Numbered from the stretch's first letter, positions 1-10,055 are shown. The stretch is 11,354 nt of DNA from Verrucomicrobiota bacterium (GCA_003218525.1 QHNU01000095.1:1-11354), one strand, 5' to 3'. A program made the numbers and translations. The notes: a model not told the origin generated them from the letters alone.

Positions 1-84
1 CATCCCTTCGATCCCAAGCTCGGCCAGAGCCTCCTTTACTTCCTCGAGTTTGAACGGCTTGATAATCGCTTCGAGCTTTTTCAT
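1..84 (-). CDS. glnB: Nitrogen regulatory protein PII (5' end only)
   Basis: The first 28 codons of a PII-family signal transducer are present; the rest lies beyond the window edge. The reverse strand reads MKKLEAIIKPFKLEEVKEAL and continues LAELGIEGM-like (A-E-L-G-I-E-G-M), which is the beta1-alpha1 opening of GlnB/GlnK. PII is a soluble trimer that senses ATP/ADP and 2-oxoglutarate and controls glutamine synthetase, AmtB or NtrB-type partners. The uridylylation/T-loop region (around residue 51) is outside the window, so GlnB cannot be told from GlnK, and any linked glnA or amtB cannot be seen. The start is the ATG at 82-84. The sequence just before it (ACCTTCA) is not a Shine-Dalgarno. The gene is transcribed away from dnaE. 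The family call is firm from the N-terminal signature; the symbol is less certain. Confidence 0.85.
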   Translation of the reverse strand, partial: MKKLEAIIKPFKLEEVKEALAELGIEGM

Positions 85-145
85 TGAAGGTAAACTTGCG
101 TCGGCGCGACGTTTTGCAATTCCAAAGCGGATCGCGGCACGCGCT

Positions 146-174
146 CTCATAGCAACGAGCCGACGCGCTGGCAA
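146..174 (-). promoter_or_regulatory. Putative sigma70-type promoter for the PII gene
   Basis: On the minus strand TTGCCA (169-174) is followed by a 17-nt spacer and TATGAG (146-151). This matches the -35 consensus at 5 of 6 positions and the -10 at 4 of 6, with optimal spacing. Transcription would start near 138-140, leaving a leader of about 55 nt before the PII ATG. It is the best match I found in the 160-bp PII/dnaE divergent gap. I looked for the GG-N10-GC core of a sigma54 promoter, often found at PII genes, and did not see one. No comparably good promoter was found for dnaE in this gap. This is a motif match only. Confidence 0.35.
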
Positions 175-244
175 CACTCATTTTTTCACCAATTTTCTGC
201 GCCAAACATCGACGAATTGATCGCCTCGTTTATATTGAAAACGG

Positions 245-3749
<3,505 letters not shown>

Positions 3750-3772
<23 letters not shown>

Positions 3773-5690
3773 GGGATGGCTCCGCGGGAGCGGGAATGTT
3801 GATCCGCAAAGGCTGGCCGTCTTCGTTTTCGCCGCACATGGTTAGCGGACCCGTTGCGTCCAGCAAGAACTTGTTACCCTCGATGACGATTTTCGAGAAT
3901 GGCTTTCCGGCGTCGCTTCGGGTCAAAAGAATGCCGTGAAGACAAGAGGCGTTATCTTCTGCGAGATCGGCGCGCAACTGGGTCGTGGGTGAGAGAGTGA
4001 CGCGCGGTTTCCCCGGTTCGGTGAGAACAACCTCGCCCGCAAATCCGGCCCTAAGATCACCTTCGTCGATGTCGAGCTGATCAATCGTGAACGATTGATC
4101 GTGCCACGATCCTTGGGCAGAGATCGAGAATGGATTCGCCTGGGCGTAGAGCGTTGTTCGGGATTCGGTCGCATCACCGCTCGATTCAACTTTTGCTTTG
4201 AGAGGTCCGACCAATTTTCCAAGCAGTGGCGCTTGCATTGGATAATCGCTGAGTTCGCGGCATAAAAATTCCGCTGATAATTCAATCGCGCGATTATGGC
4301 CAAAATCGACACTGCCTTGCGCGCGCAAAAAATCATCGTCCCGTTTCAATTCGAATTGATCGAGCCGCACTCGCTTCGAATCGAGACCAACGCGAGCGGT
4401 GAGGGAATGGACTGGGGCTTGGAAAATCTTTAACCCATCACCGGTGATTGCGAGTTCGCCATCGATGCTTCGCTCACGTGTGTGGACGCGGCCGCGGACA
4501 GACAACGAGCCAGCGAAAGCGTCAGCTGACCCGCCGAAAAGTTCGGCGAACTGCCCCAGATCATTCACCGAGGCAACGATGTCGCCACGAAAATCGGGAT
4601 TAAGCCAGTCCGCGCCAACAACGGTTTCACCGCTCAAAGTCAATTCATTGCGACGTTGCTTGATATAGAACTGCTGCACCTGAATGGTGCGTCCGTAAAA
4701 ATTGGCGCCGAGCATGATGGCGTCAGCTCTTCGTTCCCGCCAACTGAAATCGATCAGTTCGGTCCAAATTGAGGCCGTCGCGTGCAAAACGTCGCGAGGA
4801 TCGCCACGGAAAGTGAATTTTGATGCACGAACTGATCCATGCACTGGTTCGGTTGCCCCCAGCGCCGTTGCCAGGTTTGAAAGCGAGATTCCTGATGCGG
4901 TGCCGGCCAATTCCCAGATCCGTGCTTTCTCGTTGCGTTCGGTCGTGACATTGGCGCGAATGTGGCCGCCAAACGCGCTCACGCTCAATTCTGTTCCGAG
5001 GCGCGCCGCCGCCAGGCGACTGAGATCGAACATGAGTGAATCAATCGTGAGCCCATCGATGAGACGGAGTGAACCGAGGGTGAGATGATCGTCCTCCCAT
5101 CGTGCGACGCCGTGAACATCCGCAAAAATTTTCTGTAAGAGCGGCGCGCGAATGGCGATGGAGCTGGCCGAAACGACTCCGCTCCGAGTAGTCGCTGCGA
5201 AAATAGTCGCATCTCGCAATTCCACCTGGGCCAGCGGCTGTTCGAAACGAATTTCATCGGCCGAAATTTCGAAACGGGCAGGCAACAGTGCCGCCAAAGT
5301 CGGCCATTGAATAATCTGGGCTGATTCCATAGCCCTACTGCGCAAAAAAATGCGCGCATGTTTCACACGAATCGAGCGCAGCGGATGCGACTTGTTTTTC
5401 GTGCCGAAAATGGCGGCAAGGCCCAGACCTGCTTCAACCCTTGGTGCGGTGAATTCAAAATGAACGCCTCCAACTCCTGCACTCGTGATTTGCAGGTTTC
5501 GAATTTCGATCGGTCGCAGAAAACGTGCATGAATGTCGCTGAAGCTAATGGCCAACCCGGAACGTGCGGCTTCAAAGCGCAGCCAAATCGGGATGCTGCG
5601 CTCCATGATCGGTGGCGCCAATAAGCTGGCGAGCGACAATGCCAGCAGGATAAAGCTGAGCGCGAGCAGCAGTTTTTTTCGTGCGGGCAT
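3750..5690 (-). CDS. AsmA-like envelope protein
   Basis: This 646-aa protein has an uncleaved-looking N-terminal membrane anchor (about residues 6-29, preceded by ARKK) and then a long stretch of alternating beta-strand sequence. It has the texture of AsmA/TamB/YhdP-like proteins, with recurring patterns such as IRNLQITSAG, VELRDATIFA and LTLSGETVVG. Members of that superfamily form periplasmic beta-groove bridges implicated in lipid transport between inner and outer membranes. That role is inferred for this protein, since no catalytic motif is seen. The C-terminus ends in a proline/threonine tail (PAPAEPSPTPSPTP). The ATG at 5688-5690 is followed at once by the anchor, supporting the start; no Shine-Dalgarno is visible. 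The gene starts 41 bp after the DUF4230 gene on the same strand, so the two probably share a transcript. Its 3' end overlaps dnaE tail to tail. The exact subfamily (AsmA, YdbH or DUF3971-like) was not resolved. Confidence 0.72.
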
Positions 5691-5731
5691 GACGCTGTTT
5701 TATCGGCGAAGTAAGGCGGCGGAAAGCGACA

Positions 5732-6415
5732 TCATTGGCGCGCGTTTACATTGTAAAACATGACGTGAATTGGAGAGGCGGTCCTTACACGACTGGTGAC
5801 TTGTTTGCGAAATTCATCTTCAGCCTGTTCCGGAAGGTTGCGCTCGCTGGTCTGGTCGCGCGCCAGTTTGTCGAGCGTGGTTAGCTCTGATTGAACATCT
5901 GCGCCGGAAATCGGATTCCAAAAGCCGTTTTCAAATGCGAGCACGTCGACAGCGTTTTGTTCGAGGCCGAGAATTTGAGCGTGCGGAAGACGCACCACGA
6001 TTCCCTCGGGCTGCACGTTCACGCTGATTTCCTGGTGCAAATCGAAGCCGGCCTTGGCCGTGAATGTTCCATGCAATCGCAACCGTTTCGAACTGCCAGC
6101 CCAGGTATGTAGAAATTCGTGTTCCACCTCGAGCCGCTGCGAGACAAGCGCGAGCTCGCTCACCGCCGTGGTTTGCTCAAAGTAAACCCGTTCATTGATC
6201 GTGACCCGCGGCTGAATCTGCGCGATCTGCACGATCGTGTTCCGCACGTCGCGGCCCAACCGCTCCAGCTGATCGACGCTCGTCTTGGCCGCCCGGCCCG
6301 GGAGCGAGGTGCAGCGCTCGAAAACAAAAACGCCAGCCGCGATCCCGCTCAGGACGATGATCATCAAAGCAAACGTCCAGCTGAAATGTCGCCGCAAAGA
6401 AAGCCGATCGTCCAT
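5732..6415 (-). CDS. DUF4230 family membrane-anchored protein
   Basis: This 227-aa protein has an N-terminal cytoplasmic basic stretch and one membrane segment (about residues 14-33), then a soluble domain that resembles DUF4230. Recognisable features are an ELALVSQRLEVEHEF-like strand, a KRLRLHGTFTAKAGFDL segment, an R-L-P-H-A-Q-I-L-G-L strand, NPISGADVQ, and a C-terminal amphipathic helix with the A/E/R pattern of the family. DUF4230 has no established biochemical function; the topology suggests an extracytoplasmic domain. I chose the ATG at 6413-6415 over an in-frame TTG at 6479-6481 (which would give 249 aa). The extra 22 codons would run through a strong stem-loop (6430-6463) and no Shine-Dalgarno stands at proper distance from the TTG. 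The gene is first in a pair with the AsmA-like gene, 41 bp downstream, and is divergent from recF. Confidence 0.75.
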   Translation of the reverse strand: MDDRLSLRRHFSWTFALMIIVLSGIAAGVFVFERCTSLPGRAAKTSVDQLERLGRDVRNTIVQIAQIQPRVTINERVYFEQTTAVSELALVSQRLEVEHEFLHTWAGSSKRLRLHGTFTAKAGFDLHQEISVNVQPEGIVVRLPHAQILGLEQNAVDVLAFENGFWNPISGADVQSELTTLDKLARDQTSERNLPEQAEDEFRKQVTSRVRTASPIHVMFYNVNARQ

Positions 6416-6429
6416 TCGCCGAAGAAGTA

Positions 6430-6463
6430 CCGCCCTCCGCACCCGAATGGGCGCGAAGGGCGG
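6430..6463 (-). promoter_or_regulatory. Long stem-loop just upstream of the DUF4230 start codon
   Basis: Read on the minus strand, CCGCCCTTCGCGCCC, loop ATTC, then GGGTGCGGAGGGCGG form a 15-bp stem in which 13 pairs are Watson-Crick and two are G-U wobbles. On the plus strand those same two positions would be A-C mismatches, so the fold is intact only in the transcript that reads into the DUF4230 gene. The stem ends 14 nt before the ATG at 6415, covering or abutting the normal ribosome-loading region. No U-tract follows, so it is not a typical intrinsic terminator. A role in translation control or mRNA stability is an inference. Confidence 0.5.
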
Positions 6464-6570
6464 CTGTTCCCCCCAGAACAATCCTAGAAAGCTGCGGTGC
6501 TAGTACGCGCTATTGCCAACTGCCGCAACAAAATTCTCACAGCCGAATGCATCCTCCGCATGCTGATGTC

Positions 6571-6599
6571 ATAATCTGGACGGTGAAACTCGCTGTCAA
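6571..6599 (-). promoter_or_regulatory. Sigma70-like promoter for the DUF4230/AsmA-like pair
   Basis: On the minus strand a perfect TTGACA (6594-6599) is followed by exactly 17 nt and GATTAT (6571-6576), which matches the -10 consensus at 4 of 6 positions. The predicted transcription start is near 6562-6564, giving a leader of about 150 nt to the ATG at 6415. That leader carries the stem-loop at 6430-6463. The promoter lies in the divergent gap between the DUF4230 gene and recF and ends about 37 bp before the recF ATG, so activity here could interfere with recF transcription. This is a motif match with no experimental support. Confidence 0.55.
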
Positions 6600-6635
6600 T
6601 GATTGGCCATCAACGTTCAACGTGCCGTCATTTCG

Positions 6636-7697
6636 ATGTTGACCGATCTGCGCCTGCGCGATTTCCGCTGCTTTGAAAATTTGGCTGTCGACCTTGCCCG
6701 TGGCACCAATTTTTTTCTTGGCCTGAACGGGCAGGGCAAGACGACAATCCTCGAGGCGGCGTGCGTTTTGTTGCGACTGCAATCGCAGCGCGTTTCTTCA
6801 CTCGCGCCCGCGATTCAGGTCGGAAAAAATTCGTTCGGCTTGCGCGGGATCTTCGACGGCCACGAATTGGAGTTTCGCTATGGAAGATTGCAACGTCGGG
6901 TCACATTTGACCGGGTGGAGCAGCGTACTTTTCAGGAATATTTGCGTATCGCCCGGGTCGTTTCCTTCGCCAATTCCGACATTGAATTAGTGCACGGCGG
7001 ATCCGACGCCCGGCGCCGGTATCTCGATTTTCTCGGCACGCAAATCAACGTCACTTATCGGCCAACGCTGCGCGCTTACGAACGAGCTTTGCGCGCGCGG
7101 AATGCGCTCCTGAAATCTCTAATGCCACGCACCCGCGAACGGGCCGCGTACGACTCCATGCTCCTTCACCACGGTGCGCAGTTGCTTCGACTGCGTCAGG
7201 AAATCGCGGCGATTTTAGCGCCGTCTGCCACTGCGGCTTATGCGCGAATCAGCGGCGGTCACGAGACACTTGAGCTGCAGTTTCTTCCCGGGGCCAGCGA
7301 GGATTTCCGGCGGGATCTGGTGCATTCTCGAGAAGAAGAAGCGCGATTGCGCCAAACGGTTGTCGGTCCGCATCGGGACGATTTCGAATTGCGGATTGAT
7401 GGGATGCGGGCGCCGCAATACGCCTCGGAAGGGCAGCAACGCAGTGCCGCGCTTGCTCTTAAAATCGCGCAAGCTGAAGCGTTTCACCGTTTCAGCGATA
7501 AAACAGCACCGCTTCTTCTGATCGATGACATTTTCGGCGAGCTCGATCCCGAACGGCGAAATGCCCTGCTCGATCATTTGCCGCTCAATTCGCAGAAGTT
7601 GATCACGGCGACAGCCATGCCGTGGCGGTCCGAGATTACGGCAGATGCCATCTACGAATTGCGTGATCGGCAACCGGTGCGGGAGCGGAGGACGTGA
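6636..7697 (+). CDS. recF: DNA replication and repair protein RecF
   Basis: RecF is an SMC-like ABC-type ATPase that with RecO and RecR loads RecA onto gapped single-stranded DNA covered by SSB. The 353-aa protein opens with the family start LTDLRLRDFRCFENL. It has Walker A GLNGQGKT at about residues 29-36, the ABC signature region EGQQRSAALAL near 265-275, and Walker B PLLLIDDIFGELDPER near 292-307, followed by a D-loop/H-loop-like tail. The length fits the family (about 350-370 aa). I chose the ATG at 6636 because it stands directly before the conserved first strand. A TTG at 6603 would add 11 residues with no homology and would run into the divergent promoter. No Shine-Dalgarno is visible. 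recF is not beside dnaA, dnaN or gyrB in this window, unlike the classical arrangement. Confidence 0.95.
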   Translation: MLTDLRLRDFRCFENLAVDLARGTNFFLGLNGQGKTTILEAACVLLRLQSQRVSSLAPAIQVGKNSFGLRGIFDGHELEFRYGRLQRRVTFDRVEQRTFQEYLRIARVVSFANSDIELVHGGSDARRRYLDFLGTQINVTYRPTLRAYERALRARNALLKSLMPRTRERAAYDSMLLHHGAQLLRLRQEIAAILAPSATAAYARISGGHETLELQFLPGASEDFRRDLVHSREEEARLRQTVVGPHRDDFELRIDGMRAPQYASEGQQRSAALALKIAQAEAFHRFSDKTAPLLLIDDIFGELDPERRNALLDHLPLNSQKLITATAMPWRSEITADAIYELRDRQPVRERRT

Positions 7698-7721
7698 GCC
7701 GAAAAGTAAGCAGCGCCGGCG

Positions 7722-7753
7722 TGTCATCCCGAGCGAATGACAGGCATCTCGCC
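7722..7753. repeat. Intergenic repeat-like element with short inverted repeat
   Basis: The 200-bp gap after recF holds TGTCATCCCGAGCGA followed by ATGACAGGCATCTCGCC. TGTCAT (7722-7727) and ATGACA (7737-7742) are exact inverted repeats around a 9-nt loop. The wording GTCATCCCGAGCGA...ATCTCGC recalls short dispersed sequences of the form GTCATCC-GAGCGAAG-GGATCTC that I recall from intergenic regions of soil bacteria. Only one copy is seen here, so repeat status is an inference from resemblance. There is no U-tract after the 6-bp stem, so it is a poor terminator. The rest of 7698-7897 shows nothing I can name. Confidence 0.35.
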
Positions 7754-7897
7754 AGCATCGGCGTTGACCACATCTAGTTTGCGCGGCGTGCGAGTAATTG
7801 GGAAGCACATCGAGCCGGACCGGACTCATATTGTTTTGGCGGCTTGCATGAGAGCAGGGCAACTTGCGTAGTCGCGCGCCTGCTCTTACTTAAAAAC

Positions 7898-8458
7898 GTG
7901 CGCGAATTAGGCCGCGAACACTCAAAGAGCTACGCCGGCTCTTTTCTCGTTGCCCATCCCACCATGCTCGACCCGAATTTTCGGCGCGCGGTCTTGTTCA
8001 TCTCGGCACACAGCTCGGATGACGGTGCAATCGGGATTATTTTGAATCGGCCCCTCGATAAGAAAGTAAGCGAGCTGGTGACGGAACCACCCCTCGACGG
8101 CTTGGAAAGCGTCCCAGTTTTTTTTGGCGGCCCAGTCCAGCGTGACCGGCTGATGTTTGCGGCAGTCGAATGGAAAAGCGGCGAAGGAATGCAGCTGAAT
8201 CCCAATGTTAATCTTGAGGACGCGAATGAGCGCGCCAGCAAAGATCCAAATTCGGTTCGTGCCTTCATCGGTTATGCCGGCTGGAGCGCCGGCCAACTCG
8301 AGGCTGAGATGAAGCAGAACGCCTGGATTACACAAAAAGCAAGTCGCGCCGCGCTGAAAATTGAGCAGCTGCCAAAGCTTTGGTTCGATATTATGCGTGG
8401 CCTCGGACCGTGGTTCAAGATGTTGAGTGCAGCGCCGGACGATCCGTCGCTGAATTAG
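7898..8458 (+). CDS. YqgE/AlgH family protein (DUF179)
   Basis: This protein of about 186 aa belongs to the YqgE/AlgH (UPF0301) family. It shows the conserved N-terminal block GSFLVAHPTMLDPNFRRAV, the AIGIILNRPL strand, the FFGGPV turn with the following Q-R-D segment, and the RAFIGYAGWSAGQLEAEM block. The function is not settled; AlgH was named for an effect on alginate regulation in Pseudomonas, and structures suggest a single compact domain. The start is uncertain. A GTG at 7898 gives 186 aa, the same class as E. coli YqgE (187 aa), while a TTG at 7844 would give 204 aa. Neither has a convincing Shine-Dalgarno, and I prefer GTG because of length. The gene follows recF by 200 bp on the same strand and precedes a small ORF by 35 bp. 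Confidence 0.88.
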   Translation: MRELGREHSKSYAGSFLVAHPTMLDPNFRRAVLFISAHSSDDGAIGIILNRPLDKKVSELVTEPPLDGLESVPVFFGGPVQRDRLMFAAVEWKSGEGMQLNPNVNLEDANERASKDPNSVRAFIGYAGWSAGQLEAEMKQNAWITQKASRAALKIEQLPKLWFDIMRGLGPWFKMLSAAPDDPSLN

Positions 8459-8480
8459 CGGCAACTGATTGCTGACGAGC

Positions 8481-8486
8481 GAAAGG
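8481..8486 (+). promoter_or_regulatory. Shine-Dalgarno-like site for the 46-codon ORF
   Basis: GAAAGG lies 7 nt before the ATG at 8494. It is the best-placed purine-rich site before any start codon in this window, where most genes lack one. It supports translation of the small ORF but could be chance. Confidence 0.4.
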
Positions 8487-8493
8487 CATTCGC

Positions 8494-8634
8494 ATGAGTC
8501 TCTTCGCACGTATCCATCACTGGAAACGACAACATCGGCGCTTGGATGATTACTTGAACCCAGGCGACACCCAATTTCCTTTCGACGAAAGCTCCAACGG
8601 CGCGATTGACTCGTCACTCCTCACTGGTCACTAA
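8494..8634 (+). CDS. Small hypothetical protein, 46 aa
   Basis: An ATG-started ORF of 46 codons lies between the YqgE/AlgH-family gene and ald. The product begins MSLFARIHHWKRQHRRLDDY and continues LNPGDTQFPFDESSNG before a serine/leucine end. The first 20 residues are basic with many His and Arg and could form an amphipathic helix. The middle is acidic and polar, and there is no membrane segment, lipobox or cysteine. A GAAAGG site 7 nt upstream is well placed for initiation. The last codons (ACT-GGT-CAC-TAA region) are built from a period-7 repeat (8611-8638), so the natural C-terminus may be recent or arbitrary. It ends 12 bp before the ald ATG. I do not recognise a family. It may be a real microprotein or a chance ORF; the only support is the ribosome site and the gap-filling position. 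Confidence 0.4.
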   Translation: MSLFARIHHWKRQHRRLDDYLNPGDTQFPFDESSNGAIDSSLLTGH

Positions 8635-8635
8635 T
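8606..8635 (+). promoter_or_regulatory. Weak candidate promoter before ald
   Basis: TTGACT (8606-8611) and ACTAAT (8630-8635) are separated by 18 nt and match the consensus at 5 of 6 and 4 of 6 positions. The spacer and -10 fall inside the heptamer repeat. Transcription would start near 8642, only about 5 nt before the ald ATG at 8647, so the message would be nearly leaderless. This fits the absence of a Shine-Dalgarno at ald but is weak evidence on its own. Confidence 0.25.
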
Positions 8636-8638
8636 CAC
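8611..8638. repeat. Degenerate heptanucleotide tandem repeat
   Basis: Four consecutive 7-mers, TCGTCAC, TCCTCAC, TGGTCAC and TAATCAC, share the pattern T-N-N-T-C-A-C in perfect register. The preceding 7-mer, GATTGAC, may be a decayed fifth unit. The array ends 8 bp before the ald ATG and supplies the end and stop codon of the small ORF. It resembles the short tandem heptamer repeats reported from several bacterial genomes (for example in cyanobacteria), but whether it recurs in this genome cannot be seen from one window. Confidence 0.65.
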
Positions 8639-8646
8639 TTTTGGCA

Positions 8647-9744
8647 ATGATCGTTGGCGTTCCAAAAGAAATTAAAGAGCAGGAGGGTCGCGTCGGGTTA
8701 CTACCTTCAAGTGCGCGCGTTTTAACGAGTCGCGGGCACACTGTTTTGATCCAAAGAAATGCCGGCGTTGGCTCGGGTTATCCGGATGAAGATTACGCGA
8801 AAGCCGGTGCTGAGATCGTTGACTCGGCCGAAGAAATCTTCAAGCGCGCGGACATGATTGTGAAGGTGAAGGAGCCATTGCCGGCGGAGTGGCCACTACT
8901 GCGCAAAGATCAGATTCTTTTCACTTATTTGCATCTCGCCGCGAGCAAGCAGCTCACTGAGGCGTTGCTAAAGTCGGGTGTTACTGGCGTCGCCTACGAA
9001 ACCATTCAGATCGGCAATCGTCTGCCGCTACTGGAACCGATGAGCGAAATTGCTGGACGCATGTCTGTGGTGATGGGCGCATATTACCTGGCGAAACACA
9101 ACGGAGGGACTGGCGTATTACTCGGCGGGGTTCCTGGAGTTTTGCCGGGGCGCGTCGTCGTGCTAGGTGGCGGAACGGCCGGCGTCAACGCCGCGCGTAT
9201 GGCGACTGGCCTCGGTGCCGATGTCACCATCCTTGAGGTTGACGTAGAGCGGATGCGCTTTCTCGACATCACCATGGACAATGCGCACACCCTTTACTCG
9301 AGCGAAGCACACTTGCACGATTTGATGGCGACGACGGACTTGCTCATTGGTGCGGTCCTGGTGCCAGGAGCTAAAGCGCCAAAACTGATCACGCGGGCGA
9401 TGTTGCGGAAAACGAAACCGGGCAGTGTGGTGGTGGATATCGCGATCGATCAGGGCGGATGCGCGGAAACATCACGGCCAACAACTCATCTTGATCCGGT
9501 CTACATCGAAGAAGGCGTAACTCATTATTGCGTAGCAAATATGCCGGCGGCATATGCCCGCACCGCGACACAGGCACTTACTAATATCACGGCGCGTTAC
9601 GTTGAGCTGCTCGCGGATCTTGGACTCGAAGGCGCGTGCAAAAAACAGCCGGCCCTCGTCGGTGGCGTCAACACGCGCGGCGGCAAACTCACCATTCGGG
9701 CCGTTGCCGAAGCCCACGGGCTACCCTTTGAGCCCGCGTTTTGA
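8647..9744 (+). CDS. ald: Alanine dehydrogenase
   Basis: Ald is a cytoplasmic enzyme that reversibly converts L-alanine, NAD+ and water to pyruvate, ammonia and NADH, letting the cell use alanine or assimilate ammonium. The 365-aa protein matches the family along its length. MIVGVPKEIKEQEGRVGLLP is the family opening with substrate-binding Arg15. Lys75 lies in VKVKEPLP and His96 in TYLHLAAS. The Rossmann motif GGGTAG is at 174-179, Asp268 lies in DIAIDQGG (the family's catalytic Asp, near 270), and the end GVNTRGGKLTIRAVAEAHGLP is typical. All key residues are present. I chose the ATG at 8647 because it matches the usual N-terminus; a TTG two codons earlier (8641) is the only close alternative. 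No Shine-Dalgarno is visible. The gene follows a small ORF by 12 bp, and a lipoprotein gene comes 104 bp later. Confidence 0.97.
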   Translation: MIVGVPKEIKEQEGRVGLLPSSARVLTSRGHTVLIQRNAGVGSGYPDEDYAKAGAEIVDSAEEIFKRADMIVKVKEPLPAEWPLLRKDQILFTYLHLAASKQLTEALLKSGVTGVAYETIQIGNRLPLLEPMSEIAGRMSVVMGAYYLAKHNGGTGVLLGGVPGVLPGRVVVLGGGTAGVNAARMATGLGADVTILEVDVERMRFLDITMDNAHTLYSSEAHLHDLMATTDLLIGAVLVPGAKAPKLITRAMLRKTKPGSVVVDIAIDQGGCAETSRPTTHLDPVYIEEGVTHYCVANMPAAYARTATQALTNITARYVELLADLGLEGACKKQPALVGGVNTRGGKLTIRAVAEAHGLPFEPAF

Positions 9745-9778
9745 CGGCGAATTGAAGTTTCTCGGCCCCGACATAATT

Positions 9779-9801
9779 GCATCCCGGCAAGGCCGAAATG
9801 C
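9779..9801 (+). other. Weak imperfect hairpin after ald
   Basis: In the 104-bp gap between ald and the lipoprotein gene, GCAT-cc-CGGC-aag-GCCG-aa-ATGC folds as two 4-bp stems separated by a symmetric 2x2 internal loop. A competing pairing of TCGGCC (about 9762) with GGCCGA (9791-9796) is also possible. There is no U-run after it, so it is a poor terminator candidate. The region otherwise shows nothing definite. Confidence 0.2.
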
Positions 9802-9848
9802 CTCCTTGCATCGAATATTTGTGTGACCCAGTATGGGCATCACAACTT

Positions 9849-10055
9849 ATGAAGAAATACATCTGCATTTTGGCTGGCGCCGCATCTTTGCTGGCGGCTT
9901 GTGAGCAAAAAACGGAGACAGTCAATCCGCCCGGCGACAAGAAGACGGAGAGTAACACCACCGTGGTGAATCCTTCGCCGACAACATCGACGAAGACAGA
10001 ATCCAATACGACAATCAACACCACTTCCTCGCCGGCCTCTTCACCTACACCGTAG
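9849..10055 (+). CDS. Small Thr/Ser/Pro-rich lipoprotein
   Basis: This 68-aa product has a short lipoprotein signal. It starts MKKYICILAGAASLL, with a KK n-region, a hydrophobic core and the lipobox L-A-A-C, so Cys18 would be lipid-modified and cleaved by signal peptidase II. The mature chain of about 51 residues has low complexity, rich in T, S, N, P and K, with TESNTT occurring twice (KKTESNTTVV and TKTESNTTIN). It has no folded domain and would act as a flexible tethered tail. Glu at the +2 position does not fit the E. coli Asp retention signal. The ATG at 9849 was chosen over a start at 9777 because it gives a proper signal peptide. No family is recognised; similar short proteins are usually listed as hypothetical. 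An intrinsic terminator starts 25 bp after its stop. Confidence 0.7.
   Translation: MKKYICILAGAASLLAACEQKTETVNPPGDKKTESNTTVVNPSPTTSTKTESNTTINTTSSPASSPTP

Noticed and set aside
231..236. TATATT as a -10 for dnaE
   Set aside because: Only 8 nt from its ATG and no -35-like hexamer at 16-18 nt.
85..244. Sigma54 promoter for the PII gene
   Set aside because: No GG-N10-GC core with the right flanks on either strand.
6570..6575. CATAAT as a plus-strand -10 for recF
   Set aside because: No acceptable -35 lies 16-18 nt upstream; the same bases form the -10 of a much better minus-strand promoter.
6603..6635. TTG start extending recF by 11 codons
   Set aside because: The extension has no RecF similarity and lies close to the divergent promoter; the ATG at 6636 matches the family start.
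7215..7862. 215-aa minus-strand frame over recF and the following gap
   Set aside because: Mostly the reverse of the recF ABC signature and Walker B region; Arg/Cys-rich shadow sequence with no family resemblance.
7737..7871. 44-codon plus-strand ORF in the recF/YqgE gap
   Set aside because: No ribosome site, starts inside the repeat-like element, ends within the longer alternative YqgE-family frame, and its sequence has no recognisable feature.
7922..8617. 231-aa minus-strand frame over the YqgE-family gene
   Set aside because: Antisense to conserved YqgE blocks; no motif.
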